DNA from: an uncultured Flavobacteriales bacterium
GTDB taxonomy: Bacteria > Bacteroidota > Bacteroidia > Flavobacteriales > CALTNV01
Reading direction: 5' to 3'
Length of the DNA: 9,073 nucleotides
Assembly: GCA_943845485.1 (NCBI GenBank)
Contig: CALTNV010000151.1
Location: 1 to 9,073 of the forward strand
Shown here: in pieces, positions 1-7,115 of the stretch
Layout of the letters: the number at the start of each line of letters is the position of its first letter
Position numbering within the stretch: position 1 is the stretch's first letter
Notes under the pieces: model-generated
The model's database searches: none
What the model was told of the DNA's origin: nothing
The model's input: the letters and a program-made list of their open reading frames with translations, nothing else
Translations under genes and position numbers: made by a program

Positions 1-817
1 TAAAGAAAAGATAAAAACTTTTCTTTTCTTTAAACAAGAATGGGTAATTTTTAATTTGTTGATTTAATAAATAAAACTTTAAGTCATTTGAAGGGTTTAA
101 ATTTAACAACAACTTTATTCTTTTGTTTAATGCATTATAATGGCTATATACGACTTCTCTACTATAATTATTACTTATTGTCTTATTATGTTGTCGATAA
201 TAAGTTAAATATTTATTAACTATCTTCAACCTAGGCTTATTGATAAGCATTTTGATATGAAAATCTCTATCTTGACCTTTTTTTAATTCTTCTGAAAATA
301 AAGTTTTTGATATCAAATAACTTTTTTTCCACATTGGGTCAGGCAAATACCAACTTATTTTAAGTATTACAAAATCTTCTAATAAATTACTTGACAATTT
401 AGTTCTTGCTTCTTTACCTGTAATTATATTTACATCATTTTTAAAAAAACATGTTTTAGAAATTACACAATCTAATTTACTTGTAAAAGCATTAACTTTT
501 TTTTCAATGAAACTAGAGTGCATTAAATCATCGCTATCAAACCAATTTATGTAGTCTCCGGTACTAACTTGAAAACCATAATTACGACAAGAGTTAGCAC
601 CTTTTAATTTTTCTTTTGGTCGTTTGTGTAATTTAAACCTATTATCTAAATCACAATATTTATTTAATATTTCAATAGTGTTATCTGTAGATCCATCATC
701 TACTAATATGCATTCCCAATTTTTATAGGTTTGATATTTAATAGAAGACAATGTTTCTAATATTATCCCCCCTCTATTAAAAACAGGAATTATTATTGAA
801 ACTTTTTTTATTTTCAT
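1..817 (-). CDS. Family 2 glycosyltransferase, 3' end beyond window
   Basis: Read from ATG at 817 this frame stays open to the left edge (272 codons), so the C-terminus is missing. It is a GT-A fold inverting glycosyltransferase of family GT2, expected to move a sugar from a nucleotide donor to a lipid-linked glycan on the cytoplasmic membrane face. The N-terminal strand SIIIPVFNR is followed by LVDDGSTDNT for nucleotide binding, then NWFDSDDLM carrying the metal-binding DxD. QDRDFHIKML and a YYRQHNKTIS segment lie in the acceptor-side half. It aligns almost end to end with the gene at 2743-3681 (shared WEC, VDDGSTDNTI, LKGAN, CRNYGF, YINWFDSDDLM), so the two are paralogues. It starts 237 bases after the preceding intact gene, with a relic between them. 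No Shine-Dalgarno is visible, only an A/T-rich leader. Donor and acceptor sugars cannot be told. Confidence 0.9.
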   Translation of the reverse strand, partial: MKIKKVSIIIPVFNRGGIILETLSSIKYQTYKNWECILVDDGSTDNTIEILNKYCDLDNRFKLHKRPKEKLKGANSCRNYGFQVSTGDYINWFDSDDLMHSSFIEKKVNAFTSKLDCVISKTCFFKNDVNIITGKEARTKLSSNLLEDFVILKISWYLPDPMWKKSYLISKTLFSEELKKGQDRDFHIKMLINKPRLKIVNKYLTYYRQHNKTISNNYSREVVYSHYNALNKRIKLLLNLNPSNDLKFYLLNQQIKNYPFLFKEKKSFYLFF

Positions 818-861
818 TATTTAAATTTCTTAAATATAGTGACTACCCAACTTTTTATTAA

Positions 862-1046
862 TTATTCTACTTTTTCAACTTGTTTCTTAATTTTACTAAT
901 TAAAAAGAATAAGTTAAAAAAAACATTGCTTTTATAAAAATCTAATTTTAAAAGTGCTTTTATAAAGTTAAAAACTAGAATTCCATCTATTATTAAAACT
1001 GATCTATCAAAAATAGATTAACAATAGAAACTAATATCTTCTTCAT
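862..1046 (-). pseudogene. Relic: GT4-like gene head joined to an unidentified tail
   Basis: Only traces remain here. ATG at 1046 opens 17 codons beginning MKKILVSIVN and ending LIDQF before TAA at 993-995. From memory of Bacteroidota GT4 enzymes, which often begin like MKILVSVxNDLxTDQRV, I read this as the first strand of such a gene. In another frame, 1017-862 is open for 51 codons without a start (FDRSVLIIDG, then LLKLDFYKSN) and ends in a lysine-rich helix before TAA. That looks like the basic C-terminal tail of some glycosyltransferase, but the family cannot be fixed. The simplest reading is a gene whose middle was deleted and whose remains then drifted. Both assignments are tentative because the pieces are very short. 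Confidence 0.35.
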
Positions 1047-1054
1047 TATTAAAA

Positions 1055-2026
1055 TTAATATTTCCTTACTAGTTTATTTAAAAAAAGGATACATCTAACA
1101 ACATATTTTTTAATGAAATAAGGTATAATAGGAAAAATAAAATTATTTTGAATATTCAATTTTGTAATTTTATTTTCAGTAATTTTTATTCTCTCAAATT
1201 CTTCCGTATCGACATTTCCCATGTGATATACTTTAGCTCTATTTAAAGATACTCTATAGTAGCCTAATTTATCAATTGGAGCATCTAAATACGATAATTC
1301 ACCGCCAGGAAAAACATAAATTGGATTAGAAAAAGGAATTTTATTGAATAATTCTTTCCTATATGTAGAAGCAAAATGACTAGCACCGACTACTACCTTT
1401 AATTCGTCTTTTTCTAAATAATACTGCTTTTTTTTCCAATTATTCTTTTTATTGCTAAAAAATTGATTATTTCCGATTCCTTTTTCAAAAAGTTCCAAAT
1501 CATAATTGTCAACAATGTTTCCTTTTTTTATTTGAAATAACTTATCAAATATCAAAGAATTGTTGCAATAAAAAGCTAAATGGGGATCTGGAGTTAGCCC
1601 TACAACTCCAACATTTTCAAACTTCTCGAATACTTCATTTACCGCATTTTGCCAATCATTAAAAAAGAAAACATCCGAATCTGCAATTGTAATAAAGGGT
1701 TCATATGAAGCTCTTGCCTCTGCTAAAATTGAATATACCTTGCCATAGTTAACAGAAGATACAACGTATTTATCAATTTTTTTTAATTTTACCAACTCTA
1801 ATAAAAATTCATTTACCTCTAATTTTGAATCGTTATTAATGATGGTGATATTTGTATTATCTGTATCAATCGTTTCCAATAATGATTTGATACATTTTTT
1901 TAAAATATTTAATGAATTATCAAAATATGAATCATTATTAGTTATAAAAACCGGAATAATCACTCGATGGTTTTTATATGATATTTTTGTTTTCTTTATT
2001 TTCTCTGGGTTTATACCTATGCGCAT
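1055..2026 (-). CDS. GT-A fold glycosyltransferase (GT2-like)
   Basis: Probable inverting glycosyltransferase of the GT-A superfamily. Numbered from the ATG at 2026, a first strand RVIIPVF lies at about 21-27, INND near 63 (strand-2 region), VNYGKV at about 92-97, and ADSDVFF at about 115-121 with the DxD metal site. A later VGASHFASTYRKELF segment resembles the acceptor-side region of such enzymes, and the last 40 residues are basic and hydrophobic, fitting membrane association. The reading frame also offers an ATG ten codons upstream at 2056. I prefer 2026 because related proteins, as I recall them, begin MRIGINPEK, and the extra residues MLFRRKNSIN look like leader. Neither start has a clear ribosome binding site. 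The gene is intact although decayed sequence lies on both sides, suggesting it is still selected. It is not a close paralogue of the three GT2 genes here. Substrate unknown. Confidence 0.82.
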   Translation of the reverse strand: MRIGINPEKIKKTKISYKNHRVIIPVFITNNDSYFDNSLNILKKCIKSLLETIDTDNTNITIINNDSKLEVNEFLLELVKLKKIDKYVVSSVNYGKVYSILAEARASYEPFITIADSDVFFFNDWQNAVNEVFEKFENVGVVGLTPDPHLAFYCNNSLIFDKLFQIKKGNIVDNYDLELFEKGIGNNQFFSNKKNNWKKKQYYLEKDELKVVVGASHFASTYRKELFNKIPFSNPIYVFPGGELSYLDAPIDKLGYYRVSLNRAKVYHMGNVDTEEFERIKITENKITKLNIQNNFIFPIIPYFIKKYVVRCILFLNKLVRKY

Positions 2027-2147
2027 ATTTATGCTATTTTTTCTACGAAATAACATAAAAGAATAATTTGAGAAAACTTTCTCCCATAATGCAATAACTC
2101 TTTTGTTTAATTTCGCTTAATTTAATCGAGTTGATTTTCTCAACCCC

Positions 2148-2475
2148 TTAAAAAATATTGGTCGTTATTTTAATATAAATTTTATTTTTTTGATTTTTTT
2201 TTGAGGAAATATATACAATTTTAAAAACGTGACATGTATTTTTATATGTGGAAATAGTTTGTTATAATTTTCTACACTCTTTCTTAATAACTTTTTAGCT
2301 ATTCTGTATATCATGACTGGGTTTTTACCCCCCATATTGACAAAGTTATTATATTTTTTTTTCTATACCAATATAATTAACTCTTTGTAAAGAAAGTCTT
2401 GCACTGTCTTCATATTCCCTATAGTAAGCCAATGGCTCATTTATATATAAAACTTTATGCCTAAAAACATTCTTT
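2148..2475 (-). pseudogene. C-terminal fossil of a GT2 glycosyltransferase
   Basis: There is no start and no catalytic half. One frame reads KVLYINEPLAYYREYEDSAR and on to NYIGIEKK, the typical back half of a GT2 enzyme, where the acceptor-side arginine motif (xYYRxxxxS) follows a strand and NEP turn. The frame is then lost at a run of nine A on the coding strand (2354-2362). Dropping one A restores YNNFVNMGGKNPVMIYRIAK and a basic tail ending at TAA 2148-2150. A single +1 slip therefore separates two good halves. On its upstream side it is directly joined to an epimerase head at about 2480-2504, so the first two thirds of this gene and the rest of the epimerase were lost together. It is not a copy of the other GT2 tails in the window. 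Confidence 0.6.
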
Positions 2476-2503
2476 GGTAAAAGTATATAACTTTATTCTT
2501 ATT

Positions 2504-2730
2504 AGAAACGGCATCTAATCTCTTATTTGTTATTTTATTACTAATATTAGTTACTGTATTAAAATCAATTTTAAAATTATTTTGTGATACTTTGATATTT
2601 TATTTTCTTCACCAGAAAGGAGATTATAAAAAATAACAATTACATTGGTTTTTATTTAAGTTAATTTATTAACCAAGAAACTACCAACATTTACTGCACA
2701 TCTAGTAACTAAAATATTATTCATATCCAT
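2504..2730 (-). pseudogene. N-terminal fossil of an NAD-dependent sugar epimerase/dehydratase (extended SDR)
   Basis: From ATG 2730 (or 2724) the frame reads MNNILVT, six altered residues, then VGSFLVNKL before a TAA. This matches the opening of extended short-chain dehydrogenases, where ILVTGGAGxVGSxLxxxL forms the NAD-binding Rossmann turn. Here the turn reads RCAVNVG, with three glycines replaced by single-base changes. Past the stop the same frame gives NLLSGEENKISKYHK, the usual NLLSGxxxNI segment after the second strand. A shifted frame then gives NISNKITNKRLDAV, matching the region before the HLAA motif. Nothing further of the family is visible; GT2-tail sequence follows. It begins 12 bases after the stop of the GT2 gene at 2743-3681, so it was the next gene of the operon. 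Probably once a nucleotide-sugar epimerase; exact type unknown. Confidence 0.55.
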
Positions 2731-2742
2731 TTTTTATTTAAA

Positions 2743-3681
2743 CTAATTAAAAAAGCAATCACCTCTGCCTAAAAATTTTATTGAATAAAGACCTAATTTA
2801 ATTTTTATTTTTTCATAGAATGATAAACTTACTATTTTATCATTTAAATAACTAAATAGTGTTAAACTCAATTTCCATTCATTATTTCTCACACTTTTTT
2901 TCAATGACATTTTTAATGACCTAACTAATTTTTGTTTAGATTTTTTTGATAATCTATTCTTATGGTTCTTTAAAGTGTTAAAGTTTACATTGAAATTAGA
3001 CATTTCTTTAACAATACTAAACCCACTGTAAGAAATACTTTTGTTATGCTTCCGAAATAAAACAAAAGGTTCATTATCATATAAATAATCATCTACCTTA
3101 CTTAACATTTTTATAAAAAAATCTCTTTCTTGTGATTGCATCAGGTTTTCATCAAAAACTAAATTATTCTTAATAATAAATTCTCTTTTAATTAACGGTG
3201 CTTGAGTTAACCATTTAATATCATTCGTTATGAAGTCATTAAAAAAATTATTTGAATAAATATTATCTTTTCTTAAGCCTAGAATGTTTTCCTTTTTATT
3301 TTCAAACACTAGTGTTTGACATATGATAAAATCTAGCTTTGAAACAGACAACTTTTTAACTTGAGTTTCTAATTTATTAAATAACATTAAATCATCACTA
3401 TCAAACCAATTAATATACTCGCCTTTACTTTTTTCAAACCCATAATTTCGACAAGCATTTGCGCCTTTTAATCTTTCGGTAGGTCGAATAAAATATTTAA
3501 AACGAGTATCATTTTCACTATATTTTTTTAATACATTAATTGTATTATCAGTTGAGCCATCATCAACAATAATACACTCCCAATTGGCATATGTTTGCTT
3601 AATTATGCTCTCAAGAGTTTCAGCAATTAATTCTGCCCGATTGAATGATGGAATTATTATACTTACTAAACCTTTAACCAT
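2743..3681 (-). CDS. Family 2 glycosyltransferase
   Basis: Complete 312-residue GT2 enzyme of usual length, predicted to add one sugar to the growing repeat unit at the inner face of the cytoplasmic membrane. VSIIIPSFNR (about 6-15) forms the first strand, IIVDDGSTDNT (37-47) the nucleotide-binding loop, and NWFDSDDLM (91-99) the DxD site. QERDFFIKML (184-193) supplies the conserved acidic/arginine element, with FRKHNKSIS (209-217) further along. The C-terminal 80 residues are lysine-rich and amphipathic, consistent with peripheral membrane binding. The start at 3681 lies inside the previous gene: the two overlap by 16 bases in different frames, so translation is probably coupled. It is a close paralogue of 1-817. 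Directly downstream begins a dead epimerase gene, which may once have made the donor sugar. Confidence 0.93.
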   Translation of the reverse strand: MVKGLVSIIIPSFNRAELIAETLESIIKQTYANWECIIVDDGSTDNTINVLKKYSENDTRFKYFIRPTERLKGANACRNYGFEKSKGEYINWFDSDDLMLFNKLETQVKKLSVSKLDFIICQTLVFENKKENILGLRKDNIYSNNFFNDFITNDIKWLTQAPLIKREFIIKNNLVFDENLMQSQERDFFIKMLSKVDDYLYDNEPFVLFRKHNKSISYSGFSIVKEMSNFNVNFNTLKNHKNRLSKKSKQKLVRSLKMSLKKSVRNNEWKLSLTLFSYLNDKIVSLSFYEKIKIKLGLYSIKFLGRGDCFFN

Positions 3682-4463
3682 TTATTTTTTATGTGCACTA
3701 TCTTATTTATAATCCTTTTTAAAACCCCTTTAAATGTCTTTTTCTTTAACAAATTTATTTCTTTTTCTAAATTTAAATAACTTTTATAATCTTCATAAAA
3801 AATATTATAATTTTCTGTAAATATCGATTGATGCTCTATTTTCCTTTTTTTAAGATAATAGGGATCGTTACTAAATCCTGATAAATCGAAAATAGTTAAA
3901 AAGTACTCTATATGACAAAATTTAACTTTATTACTTAACAAACATTTTATGTAAAAATCTCTATCAGATGAATACTCATATTTCTCATTATACAAACCGA
4001 TAATATCAAATACAGTTCTTCTAAAAAAGGTACTTTGATGAGGCAAAGAAGATTTGATAAAAAAAAGAGGGGTTAAAATGTCTGGATATATCTTTTCTCC
4101 TTTTTCAAATTGATAATCTCCATAAATAATATCACCAGAAAATAACGGATTATTTATAAAATCATTCAATGCAGTTACACCATTTAAAACGTCACCACTA
4201 TTAAGAAACAACAAGTATTCTCCTTTAGAAGCTTTTATACCTTTGTTCATGGCATTGTATATACCAGTGTCAGGTTCACTTACTAAATAAGAAAACCTTT
4301 CTTTATACTTTTCTAAAAACTGACAACTACCATCTGTAGAACCCCCATCTATTATGATATATTCAAAATTAGAATAGCTTTGTTCCACTACCGATGCTAC
4401 TGTTTTCTCTAAACCAGCAAAGTTATTGTAGTTGATTGTTATAATTGATATTTTGAAATTCAT
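3666..4463 (-). CDS. Family 2 glycosyltransferase, colanic-acid WcaE-like type
   Basis: Complete 265-residue GT2 enzyme. Its signature resembles the WcaE/PssE-like branch rather than its neighbour: ISIITINYNN at 5-14, IIIDGGSTDGS at 36-46, SEPDTGIYNAMNKGI at 62-76, and LFLNSGD at 85-91, where NSGD takes the place of the DxD. PHQSTFFRR at 141-149 and SSDRDFYIKC at 165-174 follow. Such enzymes transfer a hexose or related sugar in exopolysaccharide assembly; the substrate here is not readable. The last 35 residues are basic. It starts 15 bases after copy A of the GT-D-like gene and overlaps the next GT2 gene by 16 bases, so it sits in the middle of a tight operon. A scrap of a sibling gene with the same DGGSTDG segment survives at 5618-5661. 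Confidence 0.92.
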   Translation of the reverse strand: MNFKISIITINYNNFAGLEKTVASVVEQSYSNFEYIIIDGGSTDGSCQFLEKYKERFSYLVSEPDTGIYNAMNKGIKASKGEYLLFLNSGDVLNGVTALNDFINNPLFSGDIIYGDYQFEKGEKIYPDILTPLFFIKSSLPHQSTFFRRTVFDIIGLYNEKYEYSSDRDFYIKCLLSNKVKFCHIEYFLTIFDLSGFSNDPYYLKKRKIEHQSIFTENYNIFYEDYKSYLNLEKEINLLKKKTFKGVLKRIINKIVHIKNKWLKV

Positions 4464-4478
4464 AAATAGATTTTAATT

Positions 4479-5438
4479 TTACCAATAACAACCATTTTCA
4501 ACATCTTTATGATTATTAGGTATTTCACCAGAAGAAGGTCTTACCCAGTAATTATTTACATGCTGAGAAAGATCATATTCAGTTTCCCATCTTTTCCCTA
4601 CAATACCAAATAATAACTGAGTAGCTCCTCCCATATGAACACTTTTTTTACCCATTTTTTTTATAAAACTTGCTAAGTAAAACCATAAGCCCCACAACCT
4701 AAAATAGCAATATCAAATTCGAGCTTAAATATCTTCCCTCATCTTTTCTAAAGCTTCAAACCAATCTTTGTAATCTAAATTTTCATGATTCCCTAGAAAA
4801 GATTGAACTGGCTTATATGTAATTAATTTAAAATCAGGTAACACGTGTTTATCTTTGAATAACAAATCCCTCCTTAAATACTGTGAATTAATACTTTCAA
4901 CAAAAGGATGTACAACCAAAACTACTTTATTTTTTAATGCGTAACTCCAAGGGTTCTCATGATTAAACGGCACTAAGTCTTCTAAATGTACTTTTTTCAC
5001 CTTCTTAAGTTCATTACTAAAGTTATTTTCTTGAAACAACCAAGAACCTAAAACATCAACATTCTTCATTTCTTTAATCATTAATTTAGAAAAATCTTCT
5101 AACTTATTATCTGAAATAGGAAAAAAACCTGCGTTATTACTCATTCTATGTTTAATTTCTTCAGACCACTCATAGTTATCAATACTACCATTAATATATT
5201 TAATATGTCTTTCTATTAAATTTTTATTTTTATTTTTATAAGTATTAATACAATCAAGCTCTGTACTTCCAAAACGAGCTATCATACAGGGTTTTTCTGC
5301 CATTAATAAATTCTTTATTAAATCTGATCCTTTTTGTCCTATATATTGAGGAGGTTTATCATTAAAGAAAAACTTTTTTTTAAACCCAAAAATTTTACCA
5401 TAAATTTTTCTAGTTATTTTCAATCCAATAAATGTCAT
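4479..5438 (-). pseudogene. GT-D-like glycosyltransferase, copy A, double frameshift
   Basis: ATG 5438 opens 237 good codons that stop at TAA 4725-4727. The rest of the protein continues in two steps: KLEFDIAILGCGAYG in a shifted frame, then YLASFIKKMGKK to NGCYW at TAA 4479-4481 back in the first frame. Two indels (one base extra or two missing near 4727; one base missing near 4680) therefore bracket about 45 out-of-frame bases in an otherwise undamaged gene of about 320 codons. CMIARFGSTELD (51-62) resembles the RFGDGE loop of GT-D fold glycosyltransferases (formerly DUF1792), although the first acidic residue is serine here. The C-terminal HMGGATQLLFG and KRWETEYD blocks are shared with copy B. 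The 237-residue product keeps the putative donor loop but lacks these blocks, so it is probably inactive. Family assignment is inferred from motifs remembered, not searched. Confidence 0.7.
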
Positions 5439-5485
5439 AAATATAATTTAAATATTATCCAATAGATCCTTACAAAAGATAAAAA

Positions 5486-5617
5486 TTAATCATTCAGAAT
5501 CGTTTTGTATAAATTATAATAATTAGTAGATAAAGTATTCTTAGATAATTTATTTTTAGCGTCTAAAGAAATTATTTTTTTATTAAAACAGTCTTTAGAA
5601 TCTAAAAGTTTCAAAAT
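5486..5617 (-). pseudogene. C-terminal tail of a GT4 glycosyltransferase
   Basis: An open stretch of 43 codons ending at TAA 5486-5488. It reads ILKLLDSKDCFNKKI, then LDAKNKLSKNTLSTN, then YYNLYKTILND. That order (short helix, residue-number loop, AxxKL, then YxxLYxxIL) is how GT4 enzymes usually end. No Rossmann domain or E-x7-E motif remains, so this is only a tail. A TAG at 5618-5620 and a GT2 scrap lie immediately upstream in the same frame. It ends 47 bases before the start of GT-D copy A, much as the intact GT4 at 8073 ends just before copy B, so it may be the remains of copy A's original partner. The identification rests on pattern and composition only. Confidence 0.45.
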
Positions 5618-5661
5618 CTACTGACTACAATCAGATGAACTCCCATCAATTATGATAAACT
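5618..5661 (-). pseudogene. Scrap of a GT2 gene (nucleotide-binding loop)
   Basis: Fourteen codons read EFIIIDGSSSDCSQ followed by TAG 5618-5620. This is the IIIDGGSTDGS loop of GT2 enzymes. The plus-strand bases 5621-5668 also line up with 4321-4370 inside the intact GT2 at 3666-4463, so the scrap seems to come from a sibling of that gene. Nothing before or after belongs to GT2: DUF268 sequence abuts on one side and a GT4 tail on the other. It marks a double deletion junction. Confidence 0.55.
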
Positions 5662-6140
5662 CCAAAATGTTCTATGTCATGCAATGATGAAATAGAATCA
5701 CAATAACTAATAAGATCTTTTGGGAGTTTCATTAAATCTGCTTGTCTGAAGGTAATATTACCCACATTACTTTCTATATTTCTAAAATCTATGAGTTCTA
5801 TTTCCCTATAAGATGCTACATGAGCTATATATCCATCTGTTCTAGACCCAATATCTAAGTGTTTTTTTGGCTTAGCTTAATATATTAATTTTGCAACATA
5901 TAAATCTTGATGAAAATAAGCTCCTTTCATAGTTCCTCCAGCTTCTTTTCTTTCATGCAAAATTGGGTACATTTTACTTATTGGAAATGTTTCGTCTGTT
6001 CCTTTCTGTCTTCTAAGTTCTTCTAAATCTTTAAGAAACCAATCTTTTTCATTACTTCTCCTAAAAACATTAATAAACTTTCTGCCGTCAAAACCGAAAT
6101 ATAAAAGTGTTTTCTCAATTCTTCTTATAAATTTATTCAT
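5661..6140 (-). pseudogene. DUF268-family protein (putative SAM methyltransferase), nonsense-interrupted and truncated
   Basis: ATG 6140 gives 87 residues (MNKFIRRIEK, KMYPIL, GTMKGAYFHQDLYVAKLIY) before TAA 5877-5879. The same frame continues past this stop with AKPKKHLDIGSRTDGYIAH, FRQADLMKLPK and CDSISSLHDIEHFG, so a single-codon nonsense change (a sense codon such as GAA would do) splits the gene. I recognise the sequence as DUF268: DIGSRTDG (96-103) sits where a SAM-binding glycine loop would be, and SLHDIEHFG (152-160) where family members read SLHAIEHFG. After codon 160 the match stops at a GT2 scrap; by my recollection about a third of the gene is missing. It starts only 5 bases after the FucT-like gene stop, so the two were co-translated. 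Probably a sugar-modifying methyltransferase originally; that role is inference. Confidence 0.72.
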
Positions 6141-6145
6141 AAATT

Positions 6146-7096
6146 TTAATTAACAATTATACATTCTATTTCCCCTATAGTAGCTGCCATTTGACTAAAT
6201 GTACTATGATAAGAACCCAAAACTTGCTTAGTTTTTGACAAGCAATATAAATCAATTACAGCAGACTGAATAGCATCCTTTTGGTTTCTATTGTAATTTG
6301 TAATATTGTTTGTAATAACTCTACTTCCAAATTCATTTATTAATTTGTTTTTTGTTTCAATATCATCTGTAGCTAAAAAAAATCTCACGTTAATATCATT
6401 ACTTATATATTCATTCATTTTATCTATAAAAAATGTAGTTTTTGATCTTTTAGTAGCTTCTTTATGATCTGATCTCCTTATATGAATACCAATTGTGTTA
6501 TCGAAATTTTCTGTTACTTTGTTTATGGTTTCATTCAATTTTATACTAGGTCTAAAAATTGTTATATCACTTAACGAAGATATTCTATAACATGATTCAA
6601 TAAAAACCTTATTATTGGTCTCAAATAATCTTTTGAATAATTTTATTGTATTTTTTATAAAAATATTATCTAATTTCTCGATATTATGGGTAATCAATTC
6701 TGTATTGTTGTAAACAAATCTCAAATCTTTATTTAAAACTAAGTTTTTAGCCTTTATCTTCCAAAGTAACATTGCAGTTTCTAAATCTAGGTTAACGTTA
6801 TGTCTGTACTTTTTGAAATGATAAATTAAAAATTTAAAAAATCTAAATTTTTGACTCTTTAATAACTTAATTTTATTAAGATAATGGTTTATAAAATTAC
6901 CTTTAAACTCTTTAACTTTTATATTTACTTTAGTATTTTGAAATGGTAAGAATAGTGATTTAAAACTACAATTCAAATCTTTATCCATTACCCAAAAAAT
7001 AGTTAAATTACAATTATTCTTTTCACACAAATTTATTGTAGATTCGATTGCTCTCATTCTATTACATAGACCACCAACTGGTTTTAAGTATATCAT
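6146..7096 (-). CDS. Fucosyltransferase-superfamily glycosyltransferase
   Basis: Complete 316-residue GT-B type enzyme of the alpha-1,2/alpha-1,6/O-fucosyltransferase superfamily (GT11/GT23-like). It opens LKPVGGLCNRMRAIES (4-19), the glycine loop equivalent to GGLGNQ in GT11. GIHIRRSDH at 203-211 contains the H-x-R-R-x-D motif that binds GDP-fucose in this superfamily. FLATDD at 240-245 and GSYHSTFSQMAA at 294-305 are the two further C-terminal motifs expected. The middle (about 60-160) is lysine-rich and less conserved. It likely adds fucose or a related sugar from a GDP donor to the glycan; there are no GDP-fucose genes in the window to confirm the donor. The gene is undamaged although copy B ends 19 bases upstream and a broken DUF268 gene begins 5 bases downstream. 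I take ATG 7096, directly before the conserved loop; the frame has no other useful start. Confidence 0.85.
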   Translation of the reverse strand: MIYLKPVGGLCNRMRAIESTINLCEKNNCNLTIFWVMDKDLNCSFKSLFLPFQNTKVNIKVKEFKGNFINHYLNKIKLLKSQKFRFFKFLIYHFKKYRHNVNLDLETAMLLWKIKAKNLVLNKDLRFVYNNTELITHNIEKLDNIFIKNTIKLFKRLFETNNKVFIESCYRISSLSDITIFRPSIKLNETINKVTENFDNTIGIHIRRSDHKEATKRSKTTFFIDKMNEYISNDINVRFFLATDDIETKNKLINEFGSRVITNNITNYNRNQKDAIQSAVIDLYCLSKTKQVLGSYHSTFSQMAATIGEIECIIVN

Positions 7097-7115
7097 ATAT
7101 AAATCGTTATTACCA

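Noticed and set aside
1839..2066. Plus-strand open frame
   Set aside because: Antisense shadow of the GT-A gene; hydrophobic only because it opposes lysine/asparagine-rich codons. The plus-strand frames at 7596-7820 and 8488-8691 are shadows likewise.
2131..2145. Small hairpin (GTTGA / TCAAC) after the GT2 fossil, considered as a terminator
   Set aside because: The stem is five base pairs with no T run on the minus strand, too weak to call.
4479..4697. Open frame of 72 codons starting at a TTG
   Set aside because: It is the C-terminal part of GT-D copy A after two indels; its sequence matches the end of copy B in the right order.
5439..5485. Leader before copy A considered for a promoter
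   Set aside because: Uniformly A/T-rich with no convincing Bacteroidota TTTG / TAnnTTTG pair; the operon is probably transcribed from upstream of the window.
5877..6140. Stand-alone 87-residue protein
   Set aside because: Homologous sequence continues in frame past the stop, so it is the head of a broken DUF268 gene.
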